Shown here: in pieces, positions 25,206 to 33,224 of the stretch | Layout of the letters: the number at the start of each line of letters is the position of its first letter | How positions within the stretch are numbered: position 1 is the stretch's first letter | DNA from: Actinomadura sp. KC345 | GTDB taxonomy: Bacteria > Actinomycetota > Actinomycetes > Streptosporangiales > Streptosporangiaceae | Direction: 5' to 3' | NCBI RefSeq assembly: GCF_004348515.1 | Contig: NZ_SMKH01000005.1 | Coordinates: forward strand, 1-64,000 | DNA: 64,000 nt | Made by a program: the position numbers and the translations under genes | Notes under the pieces: model-generated | Database searches by the model: none | Told to the model about the DNA's origin: nothing | Seen by the model: the letters and a program-made list of their open reading frames with translations, nothing else

Positions 25206-26326
25206 CGTACGCGCACGGACTGGTGATCGGCAAGTTCTACCCGCCGCACGCCGGGCACCACCATCTGGTCGACGTCGCCGCGGCGGCCTGCGCGCGGGTG
25301 AGCGTGGTCGTCGCCGCGTCCAGCGTCGAGAGCATCCCGCTCGCGCTGCGGACGGCATGGCTCCGCGAGGCGCACGGCCAGCCGCACGTGGAGATCATCC
25401 CGGCGGTGGACGACGTGGAGGTCGACTACGAGTCGGACGAGGTCTGGTCGGCGCACGTCGCCGCGTTCCGGGCCGGGCTGGCGATGCGGTCGGGCCTGGG
25501 CGTGCCCGTCCCGCCGGTGGACGCGGTGTTCAGCTCCGAGGCGTACGGGCCCGAGCTGGCGGAGCGTTTCGCCGCCGTCCACGTCCCGGTCGATCCGCCG
25601 CGGGACCGCTTCCCGATCAGCGGGACGGCCCTGCGGGACGATCCCGTGGCGGGCTGGGAGTTCCTCTCCCCGGCCGTCCGGGCGTACATGGCGCGGCGGG
25701 TCGTGGTGGTCGGCGCCGAGTCGAGCGGGACGACGACCCTGGCACGGGCGCTCGCCGCGCACTACGCCGGACGGGGCGGTGTGTGGGCGGCCACCCGGTG
25801 GGTGCCGGAGTACGGCCGCACGTTCACCGAGGAGAAGCTGGCCGCCGCCCGCCGCGCCGCCGGCGATCCGTCGCTGTGGCTGGACGACCTGGTGTGGGAG
25901 CCGGCCGACTTCACCCGGATCGCCGAGCGTCATGCCGCCCTGGAGGACGCCGCCGCGCGGTCGGGCTCCCCGCTGCTGGTCTGCGACACCGACGCGTTCG
26001 CCACCGCCGTCTGGCATGAGCGCTACGTCGGGACTCCGGCGCCGGAGGTGGAGGCCGTCCACCGGCGCACCCCGCACCATCTGTGGATCCTCACGTCGCC
26101 GGAGGGCGTCCCGTTCGAGCAGGACGGCTGGCGCGACGGGGAGTCGGTCAGATCATGGATGTCGGGGCGCTTCCAGGAAGAACTCGAACGCCGGTGCCTG
26201 CCGCACATCGCGGTCACCGGGCCCCACGAGCACCGCCTGGCCACCGCTGTCGCGGCAATCGACGACCTCCTGGCCAAGGGCTGGGCCTTCAGTCCCCCGC
26301 TGACCCCGGTGAATCCCGATTCATGA
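25202..26326 (+). CDS. nadR: NadR-like NMN adenylyltransferase / ribosylnicotinamide kinase
   Basis: This bifunctional NAD-salvage enzyme has 374 residues. The N-terminal nucleotidyltransferase domain shows GKFYPPHAGHHHLV, and SGTALR lies near residue 145. The C-terminal ribosylnicotinamide kinase domain begins at VVVVGAESSGTTTLARAL. The P-loop there has Thr where the Walker A Lys is expected (GAESSGTTT instead of GxESxGKS). No helix-turn-helix precedes the enzyme domains, so unlike enteric NadR it is unlikely to bind DNA. It overlaps pnuC by ATGA. Its last six bases (TCATGA) are shared with the stop of the convergent LysR gene. Confidence 0.87.
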   Translation: MTYAHGLVIGKFYPPHAGHHHLVDVAAAACARVSVVVAASSVESIPLALRTAWLREAHGQPHVEIIPAVDDVEVDYESDEVWSAHVAAFRAGLAMRSGLGVPVPPVDAVFSSEAYGPELAERFAAVHVPVDPPRDRFPISGTALRDDPVAGWEFLSPAVRAYMARRVVVVGAESSGTTTLARALAAHYAGRGGVWAATRWVPEYGRTFTEEKLAAARRAAGDPSLWLDDLVWEPADFTRIAERHAALEDAAARSGSPLLVCDTDAFATAVWHERYVGTPAPEVEAVHRRTPHHLWILTSPEGVPFEQDGWRDGESVRSWMSGRFQEELERRCLPHIAVTGPHEHRLATAVAAIDDLLAKGWAFSPPLTPVNPDS

Positions 26327-27232
26327 TCCTGCCGATGGCGGATCGGAGGTTCGCCGGGTGGCGGCGAGGGCGGCGAGGGCGCGGATCCGGGCGTTCTCAT
26401 GTGCGGTCCGCCAGAGAAGGCCGAGCTTGACGGGCGGCAGGTCGTCGATCGGGACGAAGACCACGTCCGAGCGGCCCACCAGCCGCCGCATCGATGTGAC
26501 GGTCGCATGGACGGTCTTGCCCCATGCCACCTGGCTGAGCGCGTCGCCCAAGCCGGTGACCGGCCACAGCCGCAGGGCCCGCCCCGATGGGGTCCGGCGG
26601 GGATGGAACCATGGATCACCGGACGGGCGCCGCAACGACGGCATGTCGTTCAGGACGTAGTCGGCCAGGTCCTCCAGGCAGACGGCGGTGCGGTCGGCCA
26701 GCGGGTGACCGGCGGCCACTAGGAGCACCATCGCGTGCTCGGCGAGCGGCGGCCCCAGGGTGATCTCGGGCGAGTGGGGGAACAGCCAGTTGACCAGGAC
26801 GTCCACTTCGTCACGATGCAGAGCATCGAACGGCGTGGTCATCGGCACTTCGTGCAGGTGCACCTCGATGTCCGGGTGAGCGCGCTCGGCGGCGCGCACC
26901 AGTGCGTTGAGTTCCTCACCGCCCGTGGTCGCGGTGAAACCGATGCGCAGCGGCCCGGCGACGGCACGGGCGGAGGTGCGAGCCGTATCCATGGCCGAGG
27001 TGAACTGGGCATGGGCCGAGCGGAGGCCGTCGCGCAGTCGACTTCCGAGCGGGGTGAGGACGACCTTGCGGCTGGTGCGTTCGAACAGCGCGCCGCCGAC
27101 CTGGCGTTCCAGCGCCTGGATCCGCTGGGTGACCCGCGCCGGCGACACCTGCAGACGTTCGGCGGCATGACCGAAGTGCAGTTCCTCGGCGACCGCCAGG
27201 AACGTCTCCACATCGGCCAGTTCGACGCCCAC
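26321..27232 (-). CDS. LysR-family regulator
   Basis: This 303-residue LysR protein has an N-terminal winged helix-turn-helix (VETFLAVAEELHFGHAAERL) and a type 2 periplasmic-binding-like effector domain. GTG 27232 is the most family-like start, though the GGAAGG before it is too close for a good site. CTG/GTG alternatives lie within a few codons. It is divergent from an MFS exporter gene and the region between them has a TTCA-N7-TGAA dyad. It probably regulates that exporter. The effector is unknown. Confidence 0.86.
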   Translation of the reverse strand: MGVELADVETFLAVAEELHFGHAAERLQVSPARVTQRIQALERQVGGALFERTSRKVVLTPLGSRLRDGLRSAHAQFTSAMDTARTSARAVAGPLRIGFTATTGGEELNALVRAAERAHPDIEVHLHEVPMTTPFDALHRDEVDVLVNWLFPHSPEITLGPPLAEHAMVLLVAAGHPLADRTAVCLEDLADYVLNDMPSLRRPSGDPWFHPRRTPSGRALRLWPVTGLGDALSQVAWGKTVHATVTSMRRLVGRSDVVFVPIDDLPPVKLGLLWRTAHENARIRALAALAATRRTSDPPSAGS

Positions 27233-27262
27233 CTTCCCCAGTCTCCACGCCGTTTCCGGATC

Positions 27263-27279
27263 GTTCAACGGCGCTGAAC
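27263..27279. promoter_or_regulatory. LysR-type dyad between lysR and the MFS gene
   Basis: GTTCA-N7-TGAAC is a symmetric site of the T-N11-A type bound by LysR proteins. It lies 31 bases from the LysR start. Confidence 0.45.
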
Positions 27280-27425
27280 GTCCGGTGAGCGAACGGCCAT
27301 TGATCGTGGCCGCACCACCCGAGACCCTCATCGAGTGCGGGGCCCGCACGGCAGCCATTGGAGGGGAAGTCCATGGACGTTCGTTCTGGCCGCGTCGCGA
27401 CCACTCCTCGATCGGGACCGGGCCG

Positions 27426-28877
27426 ATGAGTTCGCAGGTCCGGCTGTCGGAGCCGGCCGGCCGGCGGCTCCTGCTGGTCACGGCGGTCGGCTCGGGGCTG
27501 GTGCTGCTCGAATCCACCGTGGTCAACATCGCACTGCCCGCGCTGGGAACAGACCTGGGCGCGTCGATGGCCGGGCTGCAGTGGACGGTGAACGCGTTCA
27601 CGCTCACCCTTTCCGCGCTCATCCTGCTCGGCGGCGGCCTGGGCGACCGGTTCGGGCGGCGGCGCATCTACCTGATCGGTGTGGTGTGGTTCGGTCTCGC
27701 GTCCCTGCTGTGCGGCATCGCACCGAACGTCGAGGTACTGGTCGTCGCCCGTGCTCTCCAAGGGGTCGGGGGCGCGCTCATCGTCCCGGGTTCGCTCGCT
27801 CTGATCCAGGACTCCTTCCACCCCGAGGACCGCAACCGGGCGGTCGGATGGTGGGCGGGGATGAGCGGTGTGGCCGGCGCGGCCGGTCCGCTGCTGGGCG
27901 GCGGCCTGGTCGACGCCGCCGGCTGGCGCTGGGTGTTCCTCATCAACATCCCGCTGGCCGCGGCCCTGTGCGTGCTGCTGGTCGCCCATGTGGCGGAGAA
28001 CCGCGACGTCGAAGCGACGGGCCGTTTCGACGTGGCGGGTGCGGTGCTGGCCGCCGTGGCGCTGGCCGGGCTGACCTACACACTCATCCAGGGCCCGGCG
28101 GGCGCGTGGACGATGGTGGCCGGGACGGCCGGAGTGGCCGGTTTCGTGGCGTTCCTGCTCGTCGAACGGCGCAGCCCTGCACCCATGCTTCCACTGCGCC
28201 TGTTCACCTCACGGCAGTTCAGCGTCGCGAACCTGACGAGCTTCCTCGTGTACGGAGCCCTCGCCGGCATGTTCTTCTTCCTGCCGATCCAGCTCCAGGT
28301 CACCACCGGATTCTCGGCCTGGTCGGCAGGTCTGGCGTTGCTCCCCCTGACCGCTCTCACCCTGGTCCTGTCGCCGTACGGCGGGGAGCTCACCACCCGC
28401 CTCGGTGCCAGGATGCCGCTGGTGGCCGGGTCGCTGATCTGTACGATCGCGCTGCTGCTCGCGACCCGGATCGGCCCCGAAGCCTCCTACCTGGGCCATG
28501 TGCTCCCGGTGGTCGTCCTCACCGGGATCGGTATACCGCTGATCACCCCCGCGGTCACCACCGCGGTGCTGGGTGCGGTCGACGACCGGAGCACCGGGAT
28601 CGCCAGCGCGGTGAACAACGGTGCCGCCAGAGCGGCGGGCCTGGTCGTCGTGGCGGCACTTCCCCTGCTGGTGGGACTCCCGCACGGCGATGGGATGAAT
28701 GCGGCGGCCCTGGACCGCGGGTACGACCACGGCATGATGGTCTGTGCCGGTCTGTTCCTGGTCGGCGGGCTGAGCGCCTGGATCGGGCTGCCCGGACCCG
28801 CCGCGAAACCGGTCCGGTTGCTCAGCCGCCGGCACGCCTCGGCCACCTGCCCGCAACTCGAACCGCACCGAAACTGA
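27426..28877 (+). CDS. MFS drug exporter (DHA2/EmrB-QacA type)
   Basis: This major-facilitator transporter has 483 residues and about 14 helices. DHA2 motifs include LLESTVVNIALPALG, GLQWTVNAFTLTLSALILLGGGLGDRFGRRRIY, and the motif C-like GGLVDAAGWRWVFLINIPL. It should export a toxic or secondary compound using the proton gradient. ATG 27426 is chosen because family similarity begins there. An in-frame GTG at 27285 would add 47 unrelated residues. The divergent LysR gene is the likely regulator. The 258 bases after it (28878-29135) show no recognisable gene. Confidence 0.9.
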   Translation: MSSQVRLSEPAGRRLLLVTAVGSGLVLLESTVVNIALPALGTDLGASMAGLQWTVNAFTLTLSALILLGGGLGDRFGRRRIYLIGVVWFGLASLLCGIAPNVEVLVVARALQGVGGALIVPGSLALIQDSFHPEDRNRAVGWWAGMSGVAGAAGPLLGGGLVDAAGWRWVFLINIPLAAALCVLLVAHVAENRDVEATGRFDVAGAVLAAVALAGLTYTLIQGPAGAWTMVAGTAGVAGFVAFLLVERRSPAPMLPLRLFTSRQFSVANLTSFLVYGALAGMFFFLPIQLQVTTGFSAWSAGLALLPLTALTLVLSPYGGELTTRLGARMPLVAGSLICTIALLLATRIGPEASYLGHVLPVVVLTGIGIPLITPAVTTAVLGAVDDRSTGIASAVNNGAARAAGLVVVAALPLLVGLPHGDGMNAAALDRGYDHGMMVCAGLFLVGGLSAWIGLPGPAAKPVRLLSRRHASATCPQLEPHRN

Positions 28878-29135
28878 GCAGGCCGAACACGCACACCGGA
28901 TCGAACCCGTCCGGCGTTGCAGGCGGCAGCCTCTCCCCGGAGTGGTCGATGTCACTTCGATGGTTCCGCCCACACCGGCCGCGAGAGGGACTGAGGGGCC
29001 GTCGGTCAGCGGCGTCCAGCGGACATCGTCGTGGTTGGGGTGAGCTGCGGCCGGGACGGTAGGTGCAGCGCGCGCCGCGGTCACGCATCACGCCGGGTTC
29101 GCCGCTCGACTGGCGCCTGATGACGGCCAGGACGT

Positions 29136-30371
29136 TCACACTTGGCACACTTCGCCACTTTCGGACAGATCGAACCCGGCGGGATCGGCCCGGCGGTCGA
29201 CGCGGAAGAGGTCCTCGTCGATCCGGTCCAGCGCCAGCCGGACCGCGCCGAGCGCCACCGACTCGTCCCCCAGCCCGGACGCCTCGATGCGGACCGGGCT
29301 CAGGCACAGCGGCTCCACCTGCCGCCGCAACTCCGAGACGAGGAGGCCGCCGGCCCCGACCAGCGGCCCGCCGACCACGATGACCTCGGGATCGAGGGCG
29401 AGCGCCATCGCCGCGACCCCCCGCGCCATCCGAGCCGCAAGCCGCTCCACGACCGCCGCGGCCTCCGGCGTCCCGCGTTCCGCGGCCTCCAGCACCCGTC
29501 CCGCCCGGTCGAACGCCTCCCCGCCCGCCGAGGGCGGTCGTGCGAGTGCGGTGGCCGCCTCCTCCGGGGGGACGGCCGCGCCGGTGACGAGGGTGGCGGC
29601 CGTGTCGCGCAGGCCCATTTCGGGGAGCATGCCTATCTCGCCGGCGGCTCCCCAGCGGCCCCGGTGGAGGCGTCCGCCGATGAGGGCGCCGGTGCCGGTG
29701 TGCAGACCGGCGTGGACGCAGACGACGTCGTCGACGTCGCGGGCGGCGCCGCGCCAGCGCTCCGCCAGCGCGGCCAGGTTGGCGTCGTTCTCCACGAGGA
29801 CGGGACAGGAGAACGAGCGCCCGAGTTCCCGGGCCAGGTGGAGGCCCTCCCACCCGGGGACGACCGTGCAGGATGTGACCGTCCCGTCCGGGGCGACGAC
29901 GCCCGGCGTCCCGGCGGCCACGGCCCGCAGGGAGCGCCGTTGGACGCCCGTGGCCGCGAGGCACGCCCTGACCGCGGCGCGCACGGCCGAGATCCGCTCG
30001 GACGGCGGCGCCTGGACGTCCAGGCCGGCGCGGTGCCCGCCGACCACCTCGCCGGCGAGGTCGGCGAGGACGAGGCGTACCCGGTGCGCGTCGATGCCGA
30101 TGCCGAGCGCGTGGCCGGCCTCCGCACGGAACCGGTAGCGCCGGGCCGGGCGGCCGGGCGCGGCTCCGGGCCGCGGCGCGTCCTCCGCGGCGAGGCTCCG
30201 GTCGATCAGCTCTCCCAGCACGCCCTCCGTGGTGGGCCGGGACAGCCCGACCCGCCCGGCCAGCTCGGACAGCGTGCACTCGCCTCCGTCGCGCAGCGCC
30301 CGCAGGACCGCGGCGGCGTTGAGGCGGCGGAGCACCGAGGGGTCGCCCCCGTGCAGGGAGTGTTGCGTCAC
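29136..30371 (-). CDS. ROK-family transcriptional regulator (NagC/XylR type)
   Basis: This 411-residue protein has an N-terminal winged helix-turn-helix (CTLSELAGRVGLSRPTTEGVL) followed by a ROK sugar-sensing domain. Features of the latter are AGTPGVV, VENDANLAALAE and GTGALIGGRLHRG. The Cys-rich zinc motif of ROK kinases is missing, so it should act as a repressor and not as a sugar kinase. The GTG start has GAGGG upstream. A perfect TATAAT lies 50 bases upstream. Its former divergent partner may be the sugar-binding protein whose fragment remains at 30484-30549; this is inference. Confidence 0.9.
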   Translation of the reverse strand: MTQHSLHGGDPSVLRRLNAAAVLRALRDGGECTLSELAGRVGLSRPTTEGVLGELIDRSLAAEDAPRPGAAPGRPARRYRFRAEAGHALGIGIDAHRVRLVLADLAGEVVGGHRAGLDVQAPPSERISAVRAAVRACLAATGVQRRSLRAVAAGTPGVVAPDGTVTSCTVVPGWEGLHLARELGRSFSCPVLVENDANLAALAERWRGAARDVDDVVCVHAGLHTGTGALIGGRLHRGRWGAAGEIGMLPEMGLRDTAATLVTGAAVPPEEAATALARPPSAGGEAFDRAGRVLEAAERGTPEAAAVVERLAARMARGVAAMALALDPEVIVVGGPLVGAGGLLVSELRRQVEPLCLSPVRIEASGLGDESVALGAVRLALDRIDEDLFRVDRRADPAGFDLSESGEVCQV

Positions 30372-30420
30372 GGCACCCTCTTGACAGCGGTCGGCGGACG
30401 GACGACGTCAATGCCGACCA

Positions 30421-30426
30421 ATTATA
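30421..30426 (-). promoter_or_regulatory. Consensus -10 element before the ROK regulator
   Basis: TATAAT on the minus strand sits in a conspicuously AT-rich patch (30418-30444) that also holds ATTA/TAAT repeats and could be the autoregulatory ROK operator. No clear -35 hexamer is seen. Confidence 0.45.
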
Positions 30427-30483
30427 AAAGGTGCTTACGTAATATGCCCTGGACCCGGCGGCCTTCGAGGACGGCACCGTCTC

Positions 30484-30549
30484 GAGCAGGCCATCACGTT
30501 CAAGGAGGAGAAGGGACGCCGCGCCTTCCAGGAGGGCGACCTCGTCGCG
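30484..30549 (+). pseudogene. Internal fragment of a sugar ABC binding protein
   Basis: About 22 codons (with EEKGRRAFQEGDLVALRRP) match the region of trehalose/maltose-type binding proteins that reads EGGRRHFQSGGLVFQRQWP in the product at 53-1369. There is no start, and neither flank continues the protein. It looks like the relic of an importer gene deleted next to the ROK regulator. Confidence 0.45.
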
Positions 30550-30578
30550 CTACGGCGTCCTCTCGCGGGCCTCTCCTA

Positions 30579-32411
30579 TCAGCGGTAGGTGAGGCCGTGG
30601 CCGAACGGGAAGAGGGGCCTCTTGCCGTCGCCCCGGTTGATGGGCTGCTGGGAGGCCTCGCGCATCCAGGTGACCGGGAGGCGGCCGGTGGGCTCGACGG
30701 CGCCGAACAGGACGTCGGCCACGCCCGCGCCCTCGGTGCCCGGGAGCCATGACGCGACCAGCGCGTCCCATCCGGGCAGCTGCGAGGCGATGTCCAGCGG
30801 GCGTCCCGAGACCAGCACCACGATCACCGGGACGCCGGCGGCGCGCAGGCTGTCGATGGTCTTCAGGTCGCCCGCGGCGAGTCCCATGCCGCCGGTCCGG
30901 TCACCGTGGTGCTCGGCGTACGGCTCCTCCCCCACGACGGCGATCGCGGCGTCGTAGGAGTCGTCGACGCCGGTGCCGTCCGCGCTGTGGGAGACGGCCG
31001 TCTCCGCCGCGCCGCGGATGCCCTCAAGGATCGTCGTGCCCGGCGTGATCGGGCCCGGCTTCCCCTGCCAGGTGATCGTCCAGCCGCCGGACTGGACGCC
31101 GATGTCGTCCGCGGCGGCGCCCGCCACGAAGACCTTGTCGTCGTCGTCCAGCGGCAGGACGCCGTCGTTCTTCAGCAGCACCTGCGACTCGGCCACCGCG
31201 CGCCTGGCCAGCGCGCGGTGCGCGGCGCCGCCGACGGTCTCCAGGTACGCCCGGTCGGCCATGGGCTCCTCGAACAGGCCCAGCTCGAACTTCTTGGCCA
31301 GGATCCGGCGGTTCGCGTCGTCGATGCGGGACATCGGCACGTCGCCGTCGTTCACCGCGTCCCGCAGGTACTCGATGAACCTGCGCCACTCGGTCGGCAC
31401 CATCACCATGTCGATGCCGGCGTTGATCGCGGCGGCGACCTCGTCCGGGGTGAACCCGGCCTCCCCGTCGATCTCGTCGATGCCGTTGTAGTCCGACACG
31501 ACGAACCCGGTGAAGCCCAGCTCGCGCTTCAGCACGTCGCTGATCAGATACCGGTTCTGGTGCATCTTCAGCCCGTTCCACGAGCTGTAGGAGACCATGA
31601 CCGAGCCGACGCCGCGCCTCACGGCCGCGCGGAAGGGCGGCAGGTGGATCTCGCGCAGCTCCTCCTCCGACACCTTCGCGTCGCCCCGGTCGTCGCCGCC
31701 CTCGGTGGCGCCGTCCCCGATGTAGTGCTTCGCCGTCGCCAGGACGGACGCGGGGCCGCCCAGCTCGCCGCCCTGCAGCCCGTCGACGGCGGTCGTCATC
31801 ATCGAGGGCAGTTCGGGCACCTCGCCGAACGACTCGTACGTCCGGCCCCACCGGTCGTTGCGGACGACGCACACGCAGGGCGCGAAGTTCCAGTCCACGC
31901 CCGTCCCCGCCATCTCCCGGGCGGTCGCGGCGCCGATCTCGCGCACCAGGGCCGGGTCGCGGGACGCGCCCAGCCCGATGTTGTGCGGGAAGATCGTCGC
32001 GCCGACCACGGTGTTGTGGCCGTGCACCGCGTCCACCCCGTACATCAGCGGGACCCGCAGCGGCCCGGCGAGCGCGGCCCGCTGGAACCCGTCGTACATG
32101 TCCGCCCAGCGCTCCGGCGTGTTCGGATCGGGCGCCGACCCGCCGCTCGACAGCACCGACCCGATCCCGTACCGGGTGATCTCCTCCGGCGTGACGTACT
32201 TGCGCTCGGGCTGGGTCATCTGGCCGAGCTTCTCGTCCAGGCTCATCCGGTGGAGCAGGTCGTCCACCCGGTCCGCGACGGACAGCCGCGGGTCGAGATA
32301 GGGGGCGGGCAGCGGATCCGCCCGGACGGGGACGCCATGGGCGGCGAGCACGAGAGCGGCCAGCACGCCGAACGCCAGAAGGCCGGACCGCATCACGGTG
32401 GAGCTGTGCAT
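30579..32411 (-). CDS. Secreted GH3 beta-glucosidase
   Basis: This is a family 3 glycoside hydrolase of 610 residues with a signal peptide (residues 1 to about 31, ending VPVRA). The N-terminal barrel carries GVDAVHGHN, KHYIGDG and the nucleophile Asp in FVVSDYNG. A second alpha/beta domain carries acid/base candidates. The protein ends at FPFGHGLTYR, so the fibronectin-III-like C-terminal domain of many GH3 enzymes is absent. AAAAGG lies seven bases before ATG 32411, which is preferred to a start 33 bases upstream. It lies 94 bases behind the tRNA array on the same strand. It probably releases glucose from cello- or gluco-oligosaccharides outside the cell. No CebR box precedes it. Confidence 0.92.
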   Translation of the reverse strand: MHSSTVMRSGLLAFGVLAALVLAAHGVPVRADPLPAPYLDPRLSVADRVDDLLHRMSLDEKLGQMTQPERKYVTPEEITRYGIGSVLSSGGSAPDPNTPERWADMYDGFQRAALAGPLRVPLMYGVDAVHGHNTVVGATIFPHNIGLGASRDPALVREIGAATAREMAGTGVDWNFAPCVCVVRNDRWGRTYESFGEVPELPSMMTTAVDGLQGGELGGPASVLATAKHYIGDGATEGGDDRGDAKVSEEELREIHLPPFRAAVRRGVGSVMVSYSSWNGLKMHQNRYLISDVLKRELGFTGFVVSDYNGIDEIDGEAGFTPDEVAAAINAGIDMVMVPTEWRRFIEYLRDAVNDGDVPMSRIDDANRRILAKKFELGLFEEPMADRAYLETVGGAAHRALARRAVAESQVLLKNDGVLPLDDDDKVFVAGAAADDIGVQSGGWTITWQGKPGPITPGTTILEGIRGAAETAVSHSADGTGVDDSYDAAIAVVGEEPYAEHHGDRTGGMGLAAGDLKTIDSLRAAGVPVIVVLVSGRPLDIASQLPGWDALVASWLPGTEGAGVADVLFGAVEPTGRLPVTWMREASQQPINRGDGKRPLFPFGHGLTYR

Positions 32412-32505
32412 ACGGGAACCTTTTCCAGGGCCGTTCAAATGCAACGCAACCCGGAATCAGCACCTCGGCAATATCTGGCGGCCATCACCGCTCATATTCC
32501 GCAAG

Positions 32506-32578
32506 GGCCCCCGACCGGGATCGAACCGGTACCTCCAGGATCACAACCTGGCATGCAGACCACTACACCACGAAGGCC
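32506..32578 (-). tRNA. tRNA-His (GTG anticodon)
   Basis: The cloverleaf reads on the minus strand with an extra 5' G (position -1) pairing the discriminator C, the hallmark of tRNA-His. The anticodon stem CCAGG/CCTGG holds loop TTGTGAT. The T-arm is ACCGG TTCGATC CCGGT. CCA is not encoded. It is last in a three-tRNA array. Confidence 0.93.
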
Positions 32579-32599
32579 ATGTCTCCGATTTCTCGGACG

Positions 32600-32672
32600 T
32601 GCCGAGTGCAGGAATCGAACCTGCCTGCCGCGGCTTATGAGACCGCTGGACGCACCAGCGTCCCTACTCGGC
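32600..32672 (-). tRNA. tRNA-Met-like (CAT anticodon), with atypical positions 8 and 14
   Basis: The acceptor GCCGAGT/ACTCGGC, the anticodon stem GCGGT/GCCGC with loop CTCATAA and the T-arm GCAGG TTCGATT CCTGC fold well. By numbering, position 8 is A and position 14 is G, where nearly all tRNAs have U8 and A14. The CAT anticodon could also be that of tRNA-Ile2 if converted to lysidine. It lies five bases after tRNA-Ser. CCA is not encoded. Confidence 0.85.
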
Positions 32673-32677
32673 GAGCG

Positions 32678-32762
32678 CGGAGGGTGCGAGATTCGAACTC
32701 GCGCAGGGATGACCCTGACCACGGCTCAGCAAGCCGCTGCCTTTCCGCTCGGCCAACCCTCC
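32678..32762 (-). tRNA. tRNA-Ser (GCT anticodon)
   Basis: This is an 85-base tRNA with a long variable arm. The acceptor is GGAGGGT/ACCCTCC, the anticodon stem GCGGC/GCCGT encloses TTGCTGA, and the T-arm is GCGAG TTCGAAT CTCGC. It reads AGC and AGT codons. It starts only 12 bases after an intrinsic terminator and is first in the array. Confidence 0.92.
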
Positions 32763-32770
32763 GGGAAACG

Positions 32771-32799
32771 AAAAGACCGCCCACGGCCGGCGGGCGGTC
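32771..32799 (-). terminator. Intrinsic terminator directly before the tRNA array
   Basis: On the minus strand GACCGCCC and GGGCGGTC form a perfect 8-bp stem with a nine-base loop, followed at once by TTTTCG. It lies between a 20-codon reading frame and tRNA-Ser, with too little room after it for a separate tRNA promoter. Confidence 0.8.
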
Positions 32800-32817
32800 G
32801 GCGTCAGAACGTGCGAA

Positions 32818-32880
32818 TCACGTCCGCCGGCGGCTCCCGGGACCGGAGAGGCTGCTGCCATGCATTCGATGACTCCGCAT
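32818..32880 (-). CDS. Possible 20-residue leader peptide before the tRNA array
   Basis: This is a tiny frame with a strong ribosome-binding site (AAGGAG, seven bases before the ATG). It encodes MRSHRMHGSSLSGPGSRRRT and ends 18 bases before an intrinsic terminator. Four of its five Ser codons are AGC/AGT, both His codons are CAT and there are two Met codons. These are the codons read by the three tRNAs that follow the terminator. That layout resembles an attenuator leader. The function is inferred and no family is known to me. Confidence 0.5.
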   Translation of the reverse strand: MRSHRMHGSSLSGPGSRRRT

Positions 32881-32972
32881 CGTCCCTCTCCTTTCGGTCC
32901 CGTTCTCGTCATGCTCATGGTGCCGGGACGTTCCCCGCCCTGGCAACGGGTTTTATCGGCTCCCGGTGAACG

Positions 32973-33224
32973 TCACGCGGTCGGACGCGGAGCGTCCAGT
33001 GCCGTGCTCAGCGCGCGGAGCGCGTGGTAGACGCGGACTTTCACCACGTCCACCGGTACCCCCAGAGAGGCGGCGGCCTCGTTCACCGAGCGCTCCCGGA
33101 AGACCGTCTCGGTGAGGATCTCGCGGTGCACGGACGGCAGGGTCTGGAAGGCCCGGGCTACCACCGCGGGGCGCATCCGCTCCCCCGGCAGGCCGGGGGC
33201 GAACGAACCGGTGTTCTTGCCCAT
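32973..33224 (-). CDS. Sigma-70 region 4-only protein
   Basis: This 83-residue protein consists of little more than a sigma factor region 4 helix-turn-helix (ARAFQTLPSVHREILTETVF, then SVNEAAASLGVPVDVVKVRV). Region 2, needed for -10 recognition and core binding, is absent. It may be a truncated ECF sigma factor or a free-standing region-4 regulator. AAGGA lies seven bases before ATG 33224. It is transcribed towards the leader frame and tRNA array, 92 bases away. The 261 bases upstream (33225-33485) show no gene. Confidence 0.75.
   Translation of the reverse strand: MGKNTGSFAPGLPGERMRPAVVARAFQTLPSVHREILTETVFRERSVNEAAASLGVPVDVVKVRVYHALRALSTALDAPRPTA

Noticed and set aside
28878-29135. Possible small gene after the MFS exporter
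   Set aside because: Frames here have no ribosome-binding site and no recognisable protein pattern.
30906-32969. Long plus-strand frame of 687 codons
   Set aside because: It is antisense to the GH3 gene, tRNAs and leader frame, and its composition (His, Asp, Arg, Gly) is that of a shadow in GC-rich DNA.
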